Assembly: GCF_003253735.1 (NCBI RefSeq)
Contig: NZ_QKYW01000010.1
Span: 110,640 to 174,639 of the forward strand
Source: Pseudomonas sp. URMO17WK12:I2
GTDB taxonomy: Bacteria; Pseudomonadota; Gammaproteobacteria; Pseudomonadales; Pseudomonadaceae
Reading direction: 5' to 3'
DNA length: 64,000 nucleotides
Below, piece after piece: positions 26,226 to 35,007 of this stretch. Each line of letters opens with the position of its first letter. Positions within the stretch are counted from its first letter, which is position 1. The position numbers and the translations under genes are program-made. The notes beneath the pieces were generated by a model that ran no database searches, had not been told where the DNA came from, and was given only the letters and a program-made list of their open reading frames with translations.

Positions 26226-26680
26226 AACTGTTCGCCGCCGATGAAGACGCCATGCTGGCGCTCGGCGCGCGCATTGCTGCGGCCACCGAAGGGCGCGGCG
26301 TGATTTACCTGGAAGGCGATCTGGGCGCCGGCAAGACCACGCTGTCACGCGGCATGCTGCAGGGCCTCGGGCACCGCGGTGCGGTGAAAAGCCCCACGTT
26401 CACCCTGGTCGAGCCCTATGAGATTGGTGAGGTTCGCGCCTTCCATTTCGACCTCTATCGCCTGGTCGATCCGGAGGAGCTGGAGTTCCTCGGCATTCGC
26501 GATTACTTCGAAGGTGATGCCCTGTGCCTGATCGAGTGGCCGCAGCGCGGCGCCGGCGTTTTGCCAAAGGCCGACCTGGACATTACCATTAGCCCGCGAG
26601 CGGGTGGCCGGTCGCTGCTGCTTCGCAGTCATAGCGCGAAGGGTGAACGCTGGCGTGCCGTTTTGGCAGCCGGAGCATGA
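26213..26680 (+). CDS. tsaE: tRNA t6A biosynthesis ATPase TsaE
   Basis: ATPase partner of TsaB/TsaD in making N6-threonylcarbamoyladenosine at tRNA position 37. Walker A GDLGAGKTT, and conserved SPTFTLVEPYE, FHFDLYRL and EFLGIRDYF. I use the TTG at 26213 (product begins MSELELFAADED, 155 residues), with CAGGAG about eight bases upstream. It overlaps the end of nnr by 13 bases. An in-frame ATG at 26174 lies deeper inside nnr and lacks an RBS. Confidence 0.93.
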   Translation: MSELELFAADEDAMLALGARIAAATEGRGVIYLEGDLGAGKTTLSRGMLQGLGHRGAVKSPTFTLVEPYEIGEVRAFHFDLYRLVDPEELEFLGIRDYFEGDALCLIEWPQRGAGVLPKADLDITISPRAGGRSLLLRSHSAKGERWRAVLAAGA

Positions 26681-28119
26681 ACAAGAGAGTGGGGGCGGGT
26701 ATGCGCATAGGCGCGCGAATGATCGCGGTCGGGCTGATGTTGGCGGCCATGGCTGCCGACGTATGGGCCGCGTCGGATGTGCGCAGCGTTCGCCTGTGGC
26801 GCGCGCCGGACAACACACGTCTGGTTTTCGACCTGTCCGGGCCGGTGCAGCACAGTGTGTTCACCCTGACGGCGCCTGATCGGATCGTCATCGATATCAG
26901 TGGCGCCAAGCTGGTCACGCCGCTGGACAAGCTGGCGCTGAGCAACACGCCGATCACGGCTGTGCGTTCGGCGCAGCGTACTCCGGAAGATCTGCGCGTG
27001 GTGATCGACCTTTCGGCCCAGGTCACGCCCAAGAGCTTTACCCTGGCGCCCAATCAGCAGTATGGCAACCGCCTGGTGGTCGACCTGTTCGATCAGGCGT
27101 CGGATGCCGCGCCGAGCCTGCCGTCCACCACCACCGCCAGCGCGCCACCCGTTCCCGTCACACCGACTCAGGCACCGCCCAAATTGGCCCCGGTTCCCGG
27201 CGGCAAGCGCGATATCGTGGTCGCCATCGATGCGGGGCACGGCGGTGAAGATCCGGGTGCCCTCGGCCCGACCAAGGGGCAGCTCGAGAAAAACGTGACC
27301 CTGTCCATCGCCAAGGAATTGCAGCGCCAGATCAACGCCCAAAAAGGTTTCCGCGGTGAGCTTGTGCGTACCGGCGACTATTTCATCCCGCTGCGCAAGC
27401 GTACCGAGATCGCCCGCAAGAAAGGCGCCGACCTGTTCGTGTCCATTCACGCTGACGCCGCGCCCCGTGCGGCCGCCTTCGGCGCTTCGGTTTACGCCTT
27501 GTCCGACCGCGGCGCCACCTCGGAAACCGCACGCTGGCTGGCCGATGCCGAGAACCAGTCCGACCTGATCGGTGGTGCCGGTAACGTCAGCCTCGAAGAC
27601 AAGGACCGTATGCTCGCCGGCGTGCTGCTCGACCTGTCGATGACCGCGTCGCTGTCCTCCAGCCTCAACGTTGGCCAGAAGGTGCTTGGGCAGATGGGCC
27701 AGGTCACGCCGCTGCACAAGCGCCGCGTCGAGCAGGCCGGCTTCATGGTGCTGAAGTCGCCGGATATTCCGTCGATCCTGGTGGAAACCGGCTTCATCTC
27801 CAACCCCAGCGAGGCGCGCAAACTGCATTCGGCCGCTCACCAGCAGAGCCTGTCGCGCTCCATCGTTACCGGCGTGAAGCAGTTCTTCGAGCAGAACCCG
27901 CCGCCCGGCACCTATATCGCCTGGCTGCGCGACAACGGCAAGATCGCCCAGGGGCCCCGTGAACATGTGGTCGCCTCCGGCGAGAGTCTGGCGCTGATCG
28001 CCCAGCGTTATCAGGTCAGCCTGGCCAACCTGCGTACCGCCAACTCGCTGAAGTCCGATGTGATCAAGGTCGGCCAGACGCTGCACATTCCGGCGACCTC
28101 GCTGGCTGCCCAGCCATGA
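26677..28119 (+). CDS. amiB: N-acetylmuramoyl-L-alanine amidase AmiB
   Basis: Periplasmic cell-division amidase that cleaves the stem peptide from muramic acid. It has a signal peptide (~1-32, ending AAMAADVWAA), an AMIN domain (~35-130) for septal peptidoglycan targeting and a Pro/Ala/Thr-rich linker (~145-175). The zinc amidase_3 domain (~185-410) carries ligands in DAGHGGEDPGA, the following Glu (QLEKNVTL) and SIHADA. A single LysM domain closes the protein (~432-477, VVASGESLALIAQRY). It is 480 residues long. ATGA overlap with both tsaE and mutL indicates translational coupling. An internal Met at 26701 is an alternative start. Confidence 0.95.
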   Translation: MNKRVGAGMRIGARMIAVGLMLAAMAADVWAASDVRSVRLWRAPDNTRLVFDLSGPVQHSVFTLTAPDRIVIDISGAKLVTPLDKLALSNTPITAVRSAQRTPEDLRVVIDLSAQVTPKSFTLAPNQQYGNRLVVDLFDQASDAAPSLPSTTTASAPPVPVTPTQAPPKLAPVPGGKRDIVVAIDAGHGGEDPGALGPTKGQLEKNVTLSIAKELQRQINAQKGFRGELVRTGDYFIPLRKRTEIARKKGADLFVSIHADAAPRAAAFGASVYALSDRGATSETARWLADAENQSDLIGGAGNVSLEDKDRMLAGVLLDLSMTASLSSSLNVGQKVLGQMGQVTPLHKRRVEQAGFMVLKSPDIPSILVETGFISNPSEARKLHSAAHQQSLSRSIVTGVKQFFEQNPPPGTYIAWLRDNGKIAQGPREHVVASGESLALIAQRYQVSLANLRTANSLKSDVIKVGQTLHIPATSLAAQP

Positions 28120-29990
28120 GTGAAATGGCACGTATCCAGTTGCTCAGCCCGCGGCTGGCGAACCAGATCGCCGCCGGTGAGGTGGTCGAACGCCCGGCCT
28201 CGGTGGCCAAGGAGTTGCTGGAGAACAGCCTCGACTCCGGTGCCAGGCGCATCGAGGTGGATGTCGAGCAGGGCGGCGTGAAGCTGTTGCGCGTGCGCGA
28301 CGACGGCCGTGGCATCGCGGCCGATGATCTGCCGCTGGCCCTGGCGCGCCATGCCACCAGCAAGATCCGCGAACTCGAAGACCTCGAGCAGGTCCTGAGC
28401 ATGGGCTTTCGCGGTGAGGCGCTGGCCTCGATCAGTTCGGTGGCGCGGCTGACGCTGACCTCGCGAACCGCCAATGCCGATCAGGCCTGGCAGGTGGAAA
28501 CCGAAGGCCGCGACATGCAGCCGCGCGTGCAGCCGGCCGCCCATCCGGTCGGCACCTCGGTGGAAGTACGCGACCTGTTCTTCAATACCCCGGCGCGGCG
28601 CAAGTTCCTCAAGGCCGAGAAGACCGAGTTCGATCACCTGCAGGAAGTCATCAAGCGCCTTGCACTGGCGCGTTTCGACGTGGCTTTTCATCTGCGTCAT
28701 AACGGCAAGAGCGTGTTGTCGTTGCATGAAGCCAATGACGACGCCAGCCGCGCCCGGCGTGTCGCCTCCGTGTGCAGTGCCGGCTTTCTCGAGCAGGCGC
28801 TGCCTATCGATATCGAGCGCAACGGCCTGCACTTGTGGGGCTGGGTGGGCTTGCCGACCTTCTCGCGTAGCCAGGCGGATCTGCAGTATTTCTACGTCAA
28901 TGGCCGCATGGTGCGCGACAAGCTGGTTGCCCACGCGGTGCGCCAGGCGTATCGCGACGTGCTGTTCAACGGTCGCCATCCGACCTTCGTGTTGTTTCTG
29001 GAAATCGACCCGACTGCCGTCGACGTCAACGTGCACCCCACCAAGCACGAAGTGCGTTTCCGTGAAGGGCGCATGGTCCACGACTTCCTGTATGGCACCC
29101 TGCACCGCGCGCTTGGTGAGGTGCGCCCGGAAAGTCAGCTGGCAACCCCGGCTGTCGTGGAAAGCGTATTGCGGCCAACCGGCCAGGCGGCGGGCGAGTT
29201 CGGCCCACAAGGCGAAATGGGCCTGTCCGCCAGCGTGCTCGAGCGCCCCGTGGAGTCGCTCTGGCGGTCACCGGGGGCTGGCTACCAGGGGCAGCGCAGC
29301 GAATCGTCGCTTCCCGCAGCAGAAGCCCAGGGTGTTTATCGCGAGTTCTTCGCGCCGCTGCCTAGCGGCGCAGCTCCCGTCACGTTGCCGGAGCAGCAGG
29401 GCGATATCCCGCCTTTGGGTTACGCCATCGCCCAGCTCAAGGGCATCTACATTCTTTCTGAAAGCGCTCACGGCCTTGTTGTTGTCGACATGCACGCCGC
29501 CCACGAGCGCATCATGTACGAACGACTCAAGGTGGCGATGGCCAGCGAAGGGCTGCGTGGTCAGCCGCTGCTGGTGCCCGAATCCATTGCGGTGAGCCAG
29601 CGCGAGGCGGATTGTGCCGAGGAACACGGCCAGTGGTTCCAGAAACTGGGCTTCGAGCTGCAGCGCCTGGGCCCGGAAACCCTGGCCATTCGGCAGATTC
29701 CGGCATTGCTCAAGCAGGCCGAGGCCACGCGGCTGGTCAGTGACGTGCTGGCTGACCTGCTCGAATATGGCACCAGCGACCGCATTCAGGCGCACCTTAA
29801 CGAGCTGCTGGGCACCATGGCCTGCCATGGCGCGGTACGTGCCAATCGCCGCCTGACCCTGCCGGAAATGAACGCCCTGTTGCGTGACATGGAGCAGACC
29901 GAGCGCAGTGGCCAGTGCAACCACGGCCGGCCGACCTGGACGCAGATGAGCCTGGATCAATTGGACAAGTTGTTCCTGCGCGGCCAGTAA
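28116..29990 (+). CDS. mutL: DNA mismatch repair protein MutL
   Basis: Links MutS mismatch recognition to strand cutting. The GHKL ATPase domain (~1-330) shows ENSLDSGA, DDGRGI, RHATSKI and FRGEALASI. A variable linker follows, then a C-terminal dimerisation domain with DMHAAHERIMYE at residue 458, which matches the DQHA(X)2E(X)4E endonuclease motif, plus ACHGAVRA and CNHGRPT. Like other bacteria lacking MutH, it is therefore probably a nicking MutL. It is 624 residues and overlaps amiB by four bases. Confidence 0.96.
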   Translation: MSEMARIQLLSPRLANQIAAGEVVERPASVAKELLENSLDSGARRIEVDVEQGGVKLLRVRDDGRGIAADDLPLALARHATSKIRELEDLEQVLSMGFRGEALASISSVARLTLTSRTANADQAWQVETEGRDMQPRVQPAAHPVGTSVEVRDLFFNTPARRKFLKAEKTEFDHLQEVIKRLALARFDVAFHLRHNGKSVLSLHEANDDASRARRVASVCSAGFLEQALPIDIERNGLHLWGWVGLPTFSRSQADLQYFYVNGRMVRDKLVAHAVRQAYRDVLFNGRHPTFVLFLEIDPTAVDVNVHPTKHEVRFREGRMVHDFLYGTLHRALGEVRPESQLATPAVVESVLRPTGQAAGEFGPQGEMGLSASVLERPVESLWRSPGAGYQGQRSESSLPAAEAQGVYREFFAPLPSGAAPVTLPEQQGDIPPLGYAIAQLKGIYILSESAHGLVVVDMHAAHERIMYERLKVAMASEGLRGQPLLVPESIAVSQREADCAEEHGQWFQKLGFELQRLGPETLAIRQIPALLKQAEATRLVSDVLADLLEYGTSDRIQAHLNELLGTMACHGAVRANRRLTLPEMNALLRDMEQTERSGQCNHGRPTWTQMSLDQLDKLFLRGQ

Positions 29991-29997
29991 CAGACCG

Positions 29998-30126
29998 CTG
30001 AAAAAAACTACCTGCGTTGGCAATACCGCGTTAAAACCGGCCTGAAAATGCTCATTTACAACACGTAAACTGCGCTTTTTCGGCCGTTTTTGCCTTGTCT
30101 TGCCTGCCTCCCCTACGTTTTTCAAT
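29998..30126. repeat. Dispersed intergenic element between mutL and miaA
   Basis: About 130 bases with imperfect inverted ends (CTGAAAAAAACTAC ... GTTTTTCAATGG) and a central dyad TTTAC-AACAC-GTAAA (within ATTTACAACACGTAAAC). It is A/T-richer than its flanks and non-coding. It resembles a multicopy intergenic sequence I recall from several Pseudomonas genomes; copy number here cannot be tested from one window. Confidence 0.5.
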
Positions 30127-30205
30127 GGCCTGCTAATCCGGTGCCGCCCTTGCGGCAGGCGGCTCATGCCCTGAAAATGGGCCGCCGTTCATTCGAGTCG
30201 AGCCG

Positions 30206-31162
30206 ATGTCTTCGCTTCCTCCCGCCATCTTTCTGATGGGCCCGACCGCCTCCGGCAAGACCGACCTGGCCCTGGCCCTGGCGCGCGTGCTGCCCTGCGA
30301 GCTGATCAGCGTGGACTCGGCGCTGGTCTATCGCGGCATGGATATCGGGACGGCCAAGCCGGATCGGGCCACTCTCGACGCCTTTCCTCACCACCTGGTG
30401 GATATTCGTGACCCGGCCGAGGCCTATTCGGCGGCCGATTTCCGGCGTGATGCCCTGGCGGCGATGGCCGACATCACCGCCCGAGGGCGCATTCCCCTGC
30501 TGGTCGGCGGCACCATGCTGTATTACAAGGCGCTGCTCGAGGGCCTGGCCGATATGCCGGGCGCCGATGCCGAGGTGCGCGCCGAGCTGGAAGCGCGTGC
30601 CGAGCGTGAGGGGTTAGCGGCCCTGCATGCCGAGCTGCAGCTGGTGGATCCGCAGTCGGCGGCGCGCATTCACCCCAATGACCCGCAGCGTCTGGTCCGG
30701 GCGTTGGAGGTCTACCGGGTCAGCGGTACGACCATGACGCAACTGCGCATGCAACAGAGCGAAGCCGCCTCGCAGGACGGCGGCTTGCCTTATACTGTCG
30801 CGCAGTTGGCCATAGCGCCTGCGCAGCGGCAGATTCTCCACGAACGAATCGCACAACGATTTGATCTGATGCTGGAACAGGGCTTCGTCGCCGAGGTCGA
30901 ACGCCTGCATCGGCGAGGTGACCTGCACGGCGAGATGCCCTCCATCAGGGCGGTAGGCTACCGGCAGGTATGGGATCATCTGGAGGGGCGGCTCAGCGCG
31001 GCGCAAATGCGCGAGCGCGGCATCATCGCCACCCGCCAGTTGGCCAAGCGGCAGTTCACCTGGTTACGCAGTTGGCAAAATGTGCAGTGGCTGGACAGTC
31101 TTGATTGCGACAATCTGCCACGTGCCTTGAAATACCTGGCCACGGTCTCCATATTGAGCTGA
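30206..31162 (+). CDS. miaA: tRNA dimethylallyltransferase MiaA
   Basis: Adds the isopentenyl group to A37 of tRNAs reading codons that begin with U. P-loop GPTASGKT near the N-terminus, then SVDSALVYRGMDIGTAKP, HHLVDIRDP and GGTMLYYKALL, and the C-terminal QLAKRQFTWLR. The protein is 318 residues. It is separated from mutL by the 215-base gap with the dispersed element, and lies 111 bases before hfq, with which it is often co-transcribed. Confidence 0.96.
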   Translation: MSSLPPAIFLMGPTASGKTDLALALARVLPCELISVDSALVYRGMDIGTAKPDRATLDAFPHHLVDIRDPAEAYSAADFRRDALAAMADITARGRIPLLVGGTMLYYKALLEGLADMPGADAEVRAELEARAEREGLAALHAELQLVDPQSAARIHPNDPQRLVRALEVYRVSGTTMTQLRMQQSEAASQDGGLPYTVAQLAIAPAQRQILHERIAQRFDLMLEQGFVAEVERLHRRGDLHGEMPSIRAVGYRQVWDHLEGRLSAAQMRERGIIATRQLAKRQFTWLRSWQNVQWLDSLDCDNLPRALKYLATVSILS

Positions 31163-31273
31163 GACCTTGCCGCGGGCCGTCTATCCTTGGGGGAAGGCGA
31201 GCCAAAGCCGTTCACAGGCTAAGCAAACCGTTCAAAAACTATTCAATTATCGATTTATTTAGGAGTGCGGCAC

Positions 31274-31534
31274 ATGTCAAAAGGGCATTCGCTACAAGAC
31301 CCTTACCTGAACACCCTGCGGAAGGAGCGCGTCCCGGTTTCCATCTACCTGGTCAACGGCATCAAGCTGCAGGGGCAGATCGAGTCATTCGACCAGTTCG
31401 TCATCCTGCTGAAGAACACGGTCAGCCAGATGGTCTACAAGCACGCGATCTCCACTGTGGTACCGAGCCGTCCGGTTCGCCTGCCAACTGCATCCGAGAC
31501 CGATCAGGCTGAATCCGAGCCTGGCAACGCCTAA
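31274..31534 (+). CDS. hfq: RNA chaperone Hfq
   Basis: Sm-like hexameric chaperone for small RNA and mRNA pairing. The conserved Sm core is present: QDPYLNTLRKERVPVSIYLVNG (Sm1) and VYKHAIST (Sm2). The 86-residue length with a short acidic tail fits Pseudomonas Hfq. ATG 31274 has an AGGAG at 31261-31265; an upstream in-frame ATG at 31265 overlaps the RBS. The upstream 111 bases are A/T-rich near the gene and probably carry a promoter. Confidence 0.97.
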   Translation: MSKGHSLQDPYLNTLRKERVPVSIYLVNGIKLQGQIESFDQFVILLKNTVSQMVYKHAISTVVPSRPVRLPTASETDQAESEPGNA

Positions 31535-31548
31535 CCCAGGGGGTCGCA

Positions 31549-32850
31549 TTGTTCTTCGAGCGCCATGAAGGGGGTGAACGGGCCATCCTGGTTCATCTGG
31601 ATAGTCAGAACACCGAGGCGAGCGAGGATCCCCAGGAGTTTCAAGAGCTGGCTCTCTCCGCCGGTGCCGATACCGTGGCGTTTTTCAGTGTGCCCAACAG
31701 TCGGCCCACGGCTAAATTCCTTATCGGCAGCGGCAAGGTGGAAGAGCTGCGTGACCAGGTGAAGGCCCATGAAGCCGACCTGGTCATCTTCAATCATGTC
31801 CTCACGCCCAGCCAGGAACGCAACCTCGAACGCATGTTCGAGTGCCGTGTGCTGGATCGTACCGGGCTGATCCTCGATATTTTCGCCCAGCGCGCACGTA
31901 CCCACGAAGGCAAGCTGCAGGTCGAGCTGGCTCAGCTCGATCACATGAGCACGCGCCTGGTCCGTGGCTGGACTCACCTCGAGCGGCAGAAAGGTGGTAT
32001 CGGTCTGCGCGGCCCGGGTGAAACCCAGCTGGAAACCGACCGTCGCCTGTTGCGTGTGCGCATTCGCCAGATCAAGCAGAAGCTCGAAAAGGTGCGCAGC
32101 CAGCGCGAGCAGGCTCGCCGTGGCCGCAAGCGTGCGGATATTCCTTCGGTGTCGCTGGTCGGCTATACCAACGCCGGCAAATCCACGCTGTTCAACGCCC
32201 TGACCGAGTCCGACGTGTATGCGGCCGATCAGCTGTTCGCCACCCTCGATCCGACCCTGCGCCGTCTGCAGCTCGATGATCTGGGGCCGGTGGTACTGGC
32301 CGACACCGTGGGCTTCATCCGTCACCTGCCGCACAAGCTGGTCGAGGCGTTTCGCGCGACGCTCGAAGAGTCGAGCAACTCCGACCTGCTGCTGCATGTG
32401 ATCGACTCCCACGAGCCGGAGCGCGACGCGCAGATCGAGCAGGTGCTGGCGGTGCTTGGCGAGATCGGCGCCCAGGACCTGCCGGTGCTCGAGGTGTACA
32501 ACAAACTCGACCTGCTCGAAGGCGTGGAGCCGCAGATCCAGCGCAATGCCGACGGGCGCCCCGAGCGGGTATGGTTGTCGGCGCGTGATGGCCGTGGCCT
32601 GCCCCTGCTCAAACAGGCGGTGGCCGAGCTGCTCGGTGATGACCTGTTCATTGCCACCCTGCAGCTGCCGCAACGCCTGGCGCGCTTGCGGGCGCAATTC
32701 TTTGAGCAAGGCGCGGTGCTGCAGGAGTCCTATGCCGAGGATGGCAGCAGCCTGTTGCAGGTGCGCATTCCACGGGTCGAGCTCAATCGTTTGGTCAGTC
32801 GCGAAGGTCTGCGGCCACTCGAGTTCATCGAACAACACACTTTGCAATAA
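31549..32850 (+). CDS. hflX: Ribosome-associated GTPase HflX
   Basis: GTPase that splits or rescues 70S ribosomes under stress. HflX N-terminal domain (~1-195, including the GGIGLRGPGETQLETDRR segment) and G domain with GYTNAGKSTLFN (G1), DTVGFIRHLPH (G3) and NKLD (G4). It is 433 residues. The start is a TTG at 31549 giving MFFERHEGGERAILVHL, preceded by a GGGGG stretch. It follows hfq by 14 bases. Confidence 0.95.
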   Translation: MFFERHEGGERAILVHLDSQNTEASEDPQEFQELALSAGADTVAFFSVPNSRPTAKFLIGSGKVEELRDQVKAHEADLVIFNHVLTPSQERNLERMFECRVLDRTGLILDIFAQRARTHEGKLQVELAQLDHMSTRLVRGWTHLERQKGGIGLRGPGETQLETDRRLLRVRIRQIKQKLEKVRSQREQARRGRKRADIPSVSLVGYTNAGKSTLFNALTESDVYAADQLFATLDPTLRRLQLDDLGPVVLADTVGFIRHLPHKLVEAFRATLEESSNSDLLLHVIDSHEPERDAQIEQVLAVLGEIGAQDLPVLEVYNKLDLLEGVEPQIQRNADGRPERVWLSARDGRGLPLLKQAVAELLGDDLFIATLQLPQRLARLRAQFFEQGAVLQESYAEDGSSLLQVRIPRVELNRLVSREGLRPLEFIEQHTLQ

Positions 32851-32901
32851 AGCCCACAGCGGTGATTTTGCCGCTCGAAGCAGGCATTCTGTAGCATTGG
32901 T

Positions 32902-32929
32902 GGGCGCGCCGTTGGCGCGTCTTTGCTTT
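32902..32929 (+). terminator. Attenuator-like hairpin between hflX and hflK
   Basis: Stem GCGCGCC (32904-32910) and GGCGCGT (32914-32920) with a three-base loop and one G-T pair, followed by CTTTGCTTT. It is a weak terminator that could reduce read-through from hfq-hflX into hflKC. Confidence 0.45.
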
Positions 32930-32947
32930 ATCAGTATGGAGAGCGCT

Positions 32948-34138
32948 ATGGCTTGGAATGAGCCGGGTGGCAACTCGAACAATCAGGATCCCTGGGGTGG
33001 CGGCGGCCGTCGTGGTAACGGCGGCGGTGGCGGCGGCGACCGCAAGGGACCACCGGATCTTGACGAAGCCTTCCGCAAGCTACAGGACAAACTCAATGGA
33101 GTGTTCGGTGGCGGCAACAAACGCGGCAGTGACAACAATGGTTCCAGAGGCAAGGGTGGCGGTTTCGGCCTGCTGTTCGTTGCGCTGGCCGTCGTCGGCG
33201 CTTTTTGGCTGTACAACGCTATCTATGTGGTCGATGAGCAGGAGCAGGCCGTCGTGCTGCGTTTCGGCAAATACCACGAGACTGTCGGCCCGGGCCTGAA
33301 CATCTACTTCCCGCCGATCGATCGCAAGTTTCAGGAAAACGTCACCCGCGAGCGTGCTTACAGCAAGCAGGGGCAGATGTTGACCGAAGACGAGAACATC
33401 ATCGAAGTGCCGCTGACCGTTCAGTACAAGATCAGCAACCTGCAGGATTTCGTGCTCAACGTCGACATGCCCGAGACCAGCCTGCAGCACGCGACCGACA
33501 GCGCCGTGCGCCACGTGGTGGGTTCCACCGAGATGGACCAGGTACTGACCGAAGGTCGTGAGCAGATGGCTGGCGATGTGCGCGAGCGGCTGCAGCGTTT
33601 CCTCGACACCTATCGCACCGGTATCACCGTGACTCAGGTGAACCTGCAGAGCGCCGCGGCGCCGCGTGAAGTGCAGGAAGCCTTCGATGACGTTATTCGT
33701 GCCCGTGAAGACGAGCAGCGTGAGAAGAACCAGGCGGAAACCTACGCCAATGGCGTGGTGCCGGAAGCCCGTGGTCAGGCCCAGCGTCTGATCGAGGATG
33801 CCAGCGGTTACCGCGACGAAGTGATCTCCCGCGCCCAGGGTGAGGCCGATCGTTTCACCGCACTGGTGGCCGAGTACCGCAAGGCTCCGGAAGTCACCCG
33901 TGAGCGTCTGTATCTGGACACCATGCAGCAGATGATGAGCAACACCAGCAAGGTGCTGGTAACCGGCGACAAGGGGCAGAACAACCTGCTTTACCTGCCG
34001 CTGGACAAGATGATCGACAGCCGTGGTGGCAGCAGTAACGCGTCGTCCAGCGCTGCTGGCGCAGGCGCAGCCGATCTCGGCGCACGCGTTGGTAACAACG
34101 TCGGGCAGTCAGACGTGCGTACAAGGGAGAGCCGTTGA
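32948..34138 (+). CDS. hflK: FtsH protease modulator HflK
   Basis: SPFH-family protein that, with HflC, forms a periplasm-facing cage around FtsH. The cytoplasmic N-terminal ~65 residues are very rich in Gly and Asn. One TM lies at ~75-95 (GGGFGLLFVALAVVGAFWLY), followed by the band 7 domain (VVDEQEQAVVLRFGKYHETV) and a C-terminal helix and Ser/Ala-rich tail. The protein is 396 residues. ATG 32948 has GGAG six bases upstream; a longer frame into hflX is rejected. Confidence 0.95.
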   Translation: MAWNEPGGNSNNQDPWGGGGRRGNGGGGGGDRKGPPDLDEAFRKLQDKLNGVFGGGNKRGSDNNGSRGKGGGFGLLFVALAVVGAFWLYNAIYVVDEQEQAVVLRFGKYHETVGPGLNIYFPPIDRKFQENVTRERAYSKQGQMLTEDENIIEVPLTVQYKISNLQDFVLNVDMPETSLQHATDSAVRHVVGSTEMDQVLTEGREQMAGDVRERLQRFLDTYRTGITVTQVNLQSAAAPREVQEAFDDVIRAREDEQREKNQAETYANGVVPEARGQAQRLIEDASGYRDEVISRAQGEADRFTALVAEYRKAPEVTRERLYLDTMQQMMSNTSKVLVTGDKGQNNLLYLPLDKMIDSRGGSSNASSSAAGAGAADLGARVGNNVGQSDVRTRESR

Positions 34139-35007
34139 TGAGCAATAAATCACTGGTGACCCTGATCGCGGGTGTGGTGCTGGCTCTGGTGGCCTGGAGC
34201 AGCTTCTACATCGTGGCGCAGACCGAGCGGGCGGTATTGCTGCAGTTCGGGCGCATCGTCGAGGCCGACGTGCAGCCGGGTCTGCACATGAAGATTCCTT
34301 ACGTCAACCAGGTGCGCAAGTTCGATGCCCGCCTGCTGACCCTGGATACCGTCAACGCGCGCTTCCTGACCCTCGAGAAGAAAGCGCTGATGGTCGATGC
34401 CTATGCCAAGTGGCGCGTGCTGGACGCCGAGCGTTACTACACCGCAACATCGGGCATGAAGCAGATCGCCGACGAGCGTTTGTCGCGTCGTCTCGAAGCG
34501 TCTCTGCGTGATCAGTTCGGTAAGCGTACGCTGCACGAGTCGGTGTCCGGCGAGCGTGATGCGCTGATGGCTGACGTGACGGCTTCGCTCAATCGAGCGG
34601 CGCAGCGTGAGCTGGGTATCGAGGTGGTCGACGTTCGCGTCAAGGCCATCGACCTGCCCAAGGAAGTCAACCGCAGCGTTTTCGACCGTATGAGTTCGGA
34701 GCGTGAGCGTGAGGCCCGCGAGCACCGCGCCAAGGGTAAGGAGCTGGCTGAGGGCATTCGTGCCGACGCCGATCGTCAGCGGCGTGTGCTGCTCGCCGAA
34801 GCCTATCGTCAGGCCGAGGAGTTGCGTGGTGAGGGTGATGCCCAGGCTGCTGCGATCTACTCCAAGGCTTATGGTCAGGATCAGGAGTTCTACTCCTTCT
34901 ATCGCAGCCTGAATGCCTACCGCGAGAGCTTCTCCGACAAGCGTGACGTGCTGGTGCTGGATCCGAGCAGTGACTTCTTCCGTTACCTGGAAAAGTCCAA
35001 GCCCTGA
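34138..35007 (+). CDS. hflC: FtsH protease modulator HflC
   Basis: Partner of HflK. One N-terminal TM (~5-25) is followed by a band 7/SPFH domain (QTERAVLLQFGRIVEADVQPGLHMKIP) and a coiled-coil region (~185-255, rich in Arg, Glu and Ala). It is 289 residues from ATG 34138, whose A is the last base of the hflK stop TGA, implying coupled translation. An in-frame TTG three bases earlier is possible. Confidence 0.95.
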   Translation: MSNKSLVTLIAGVVLALVAWSSFYIVAQTERAVLLQFGRIVEADVQPGLHMKIPYVNQVRKFDARLLTLDTVNARFLTLEKKALMVDAYAKWRVLDAERYYTATSGMKQIADERLSRRLEASLRDQFGKRTLHESVSGERDALMADVTASLNRAAQRELGIEVVDVRVKAIDLPKEVNRSVFDRMSSEREREAREHRAKGKELAEGIRADADRQRRVLLAEAYRQAEELRGEGDAQAAAIYSKAYGQDQEFYSFYRSLNAYRESFSDKRDVLVLDPSSDFFRYLEKSKP

